DNA of 27,884 nt from Saccoglossus kowalevskii. Taxonomy: Eukaryota > Hemichordata > Enteropneusta > Harrimaniidae. The translations under genes and the position numbers were made by a program. The notes beneath the pieces were generated by a model. It was not told where the DNA came from and ran no database searches. It saw nothing but the letters and a program-made list of their open reading frames with translations. The stretch lies in NCBI RefSeq assembly GCF_000003605.2, contig NW_003112457.1, positions 1 through 27,884 on the forward strand. Direction: 5' to 3'. Shown here in pieces: positions 26,487 to 27,884 of this stretch; the first letter of the stretch is position 1, and each line of letters begins with the position of its first letter.

Positions 26487-26605
26487 GCCTAATGCAAGTG
26501 GTATTCCCAGCCAGTCTCCCTTGCAAGTACTAACCACGCCCGATGCAGCTTAACTTCAGTGATCGGACGTGAACTGGTGTATTCTGCATTGGTTTGGCAG
26601 TATGC
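26487..26605 (-). rRNA. 5S: 5S rRNA copy 123, helix I mismatched
   Basis: cctaatgcaag, ccagtctcccttgc, gacgtg, gcattgg, cagtatgc. Confidence 0.8.
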
Positions 26606-26703
26606 TGAATATTCGTTGCCATTGGATGTCATTTATTGCTTCGGCTAGGCAAAAAAAACATGGGAAAATGTTAGTATGTAATGTGGAATAAAAATGTTGA
26701 TGA

Positions 26704-26822
26704 GCCTACTGCACGTGGTATTCTCAGCCAGTCTCCCATGCAAGTACTAACCATGCACGATGCAGATTAACTTCAGTGATCGGACGTGAACTGGTGTATT
26801 CAGCAATGGTTAGGCAGTAGGC
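26704..26822 (-). rRNA. 5S: 5S rRNA copy 124
   Basis: ctcagccagtc, catgcacg, gcagatt, gacgtg, ttcagcaatggttagg. Confidence 0.82.
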
Positions 26823-26919
26823 TGAATATTCGTCCGAATTGTATGTCATTTAATGCTTCGTCTAGGCAAAAAATCATGGGAAAATGTTAGTATGTAATGT
26901 GGAATAAAAATGTTGATGA

Positions 26920-27038
26920 GCCTACTGCACGTGGTATTCCTAGCCGATCTCCCTTGCAAGTACTAACCACGCCCTATGCAGCTTAACTTCAGTGATCGGA
27001 CGACAACTGGTGTATTCTGCAATGGTTTGGCAGTAGGC
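26920..27038 (-). rRNA. 5S: 5S rRNA copy 125
   Basis: cctagccgatctcccttgc, ccctatg, cgacaac; the right half matches copy 36. Confidence 0.83.
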
Positions 27039-27135
27039 TGAATATTCGTCGCAATTGGATGTCATTTAATGCTTCGGCTAGGCAAAAAATCATGGAAAAA
27101 AGTTAGTATGTACGGTGGAATAAAAATGGTGGTGA

Positions 27136-27254
27136 GCCTACTGCACATGGTATTCTCAGCCGGTCTCCCATGCAAGTACTAACCACGCCCGATGCAGATT
27201 AACTTCAGTGATCGGACGAGAACTGGTGTATTCTGCAATGGTTTGGCAGTTGGC
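27136..27254 (-). rRNA. 5S: 5S rRNA copy 126
   Basis: cacatgg, ctcag, gcagatt, gttggc; gene as copy 109. Confidence 0.85.
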
Positions 27255-27349
27255 TAAATATTTGTCGGAATTGGATGTCGTTTAATGCTTCGCTATGCAA
27301 AAAATCATGGAAAAACGTTCGTATGTACGGTGGAATAAAATGTTCATTA

Positions 27350-27466
27350 GCCTACTGCAGTGGTATTCCAGCCGGTCTCCCACGCAAGTACTAACCACGC
27401 CCGATGCAGCTTAACTTCAGTGATCGGACGAGAACTGGTGTATTCTGCACTGGTTTGGCAGTAGGC
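27350..27466 (-). rRNA. 5S: 5S rRNA copy 127
   Basis: gcagtggtattccagcc (two bases lost), cccacgc, gcactgg. 117 nt; the gaps may be sequence errors. Confidence 0.77.
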
Positions 27467-27563
27467 TGAATATTCGTTGCAATTGAATGTCATTTATTGC
27501 TTCGGCTAAGCAAAAAAACATGGGAAAATGTTAGTATGTAATTTGGAATAAAAATGTTGATGA

Positions 27564-27682
27564 GCCTACTGCACATGGTATTCCCAGCCGGTCTCCCATG
27601 CAAGTTCTAACCACGCCCGTTGCAGATTAACTTCAGTGATCGGACGAGAACTGGTGTATTCTGCATTGGTTTGGCTGTAGGC
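27564..27682 (-). rRNA. 5S: 5S rRNA copy 128
   Basis: cacatgg, aagttctaacc, cccgttgcagatt, gcattgg, ggctgtagg. Confidence 0.81.
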
Positions 27683-27779
27683 TGAATATTCTTTGCAATT
27701 GGAGGTCATTTATTGCTTCGGCTAGGTAAAAAAATAAGGGAAAATGTTAGTATGTAATGTGGAATAAAAATGTTGATGA

Positions 27780-27884
27780 GCCTACTGCACGTGGTATTCC
27801 CAGCCGGTCTCCCATGCATGTACTAACCACGCCCGATGCAGCTTAACTTCAATGATCAGACGATAACTGGTGTATTCTGCAATG
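27780..27884 (-). rRNA. 5S: 5S rRNA copy 129, 5' end cut by window
   Basis: 105 nt visible; about 14 nt of the 5' end lie beyond the window. cccatgcatgtact, caatgatcag, cgataac. Confidence 0.82.

Larger units (their letters stand above)
1..27884 (-). repeat. Tandem 5S rDNA array, about 129 units of about 216 bp
   Basis: Head-to-tail units recur every 215-217 bp across the full window, all in the same orientation. Each unit is a 119-bp 5S rRNA gene read on the minus strand plus a 97-bp spacer. Both window edges cut the array, so its true length is unknown. Units differ at several positions each, and unit types are shared between distant places, so it is a mosaic and not a homogenised array. 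No unrelated insertion was seen. 5S rRNA is transcribed by RNA polymerase III and joins the large ribosomal subunit. Invertebrate origin is inferred from the sequence of the internal landmarks. Confidence 0.97.

Noticed and set aside
1-27884. CRISPR array or bacterial repeat
   Set aside because: The 216-bp period with both parts repeated, and the 5S gene in each unit, do not fit short repeats with unique spacers.
1-27884. 5S-derived SINE family
   Set aside because: Such elements are dispersed, with a LINE-like tail and target-site duplications. Here full 5S genes with both ends of helix I lie strictly head to tail.
1-27884. Plain satellite DNA with chance resemblance to 5S
   Set aside because: Complete secondary structure, loop E, internal boxes, T5 terminator and TATA-like box are all present in register.

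Overview
The whole window is one uninterrupted head-to-tail tandem array of 5S ribosomal RNA genes, all on the minus strand. The unit is about 216 bp: a 119-bp gene plus a 97-bp AT-rich spacer. I count 129 gene copies; copy 129 is cut by the right edge. I see no protein-coding gene, transposon, tRNA, CRISPR array or bacterial gene. Open frames in this window are accidental, because a start codon and an open frame recur in every 216-bp unit.

The identification rests on the minus-strand consensus. It carries the eukaryotic 5S landmarks in order: GTTCTCGTCCGATCAC (loop C), GAAGTTAAGC (box A), GGTTAGTACTTG (loop E and box C start), ATGGGAGACCG (helix IV hairpin) and TGGGAATACC. The terminal 9-bp helix is perfect (GCCTACTGC with GCAGTAGGC). 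The consensus differs from textbook 5S at several paired positions, but in compensating pairs, so it descends from a working gene. The landmark wording fits an invertebrate animal, perhaps an arthropod; I cannot name the species.

Each spacer carries, in transcription order, a T5 run 10-14 nt past the gene (Pol III terminator), a second T-rich stretch often centred on CCCGGG, and an ATTAAAT-like box at -32 to -26 of the next gene (TATA-like element of invertebrate 5S promoters).

Layout: there is no flanking unique DNA. The array is a mosaic of diverged unit types. No copy I read matches the consensus exactly; copies 13 and 53 are closest, with one difference each. About 17 copies are clear pseudogenes (helix II-breaking block, 8-nt deletion, or other deletions). 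Runs of three to five consecutive units recur elsewhere with the same private variants (offsets about 1.7, 1.9, 2.2, 2.8, 3.4, 6.1, 12.8, 15.8 and 22.1 kb). The array therefore appears to grow by multi-unit unequal exchange, with weak homogenisation. Many recurring variants are CpG to TpG/CpA changes, which suggests methylated, partly silent rDNA. One unit has lost its gene through a deletion at a 5-bp microhomology. I see no new biological system here; the interest lies in compensated 5S structure and array evolution.

Convention: differences are listed as read on the plus strand against the array consensus; RNA positions count from the 5' end of the transcript.
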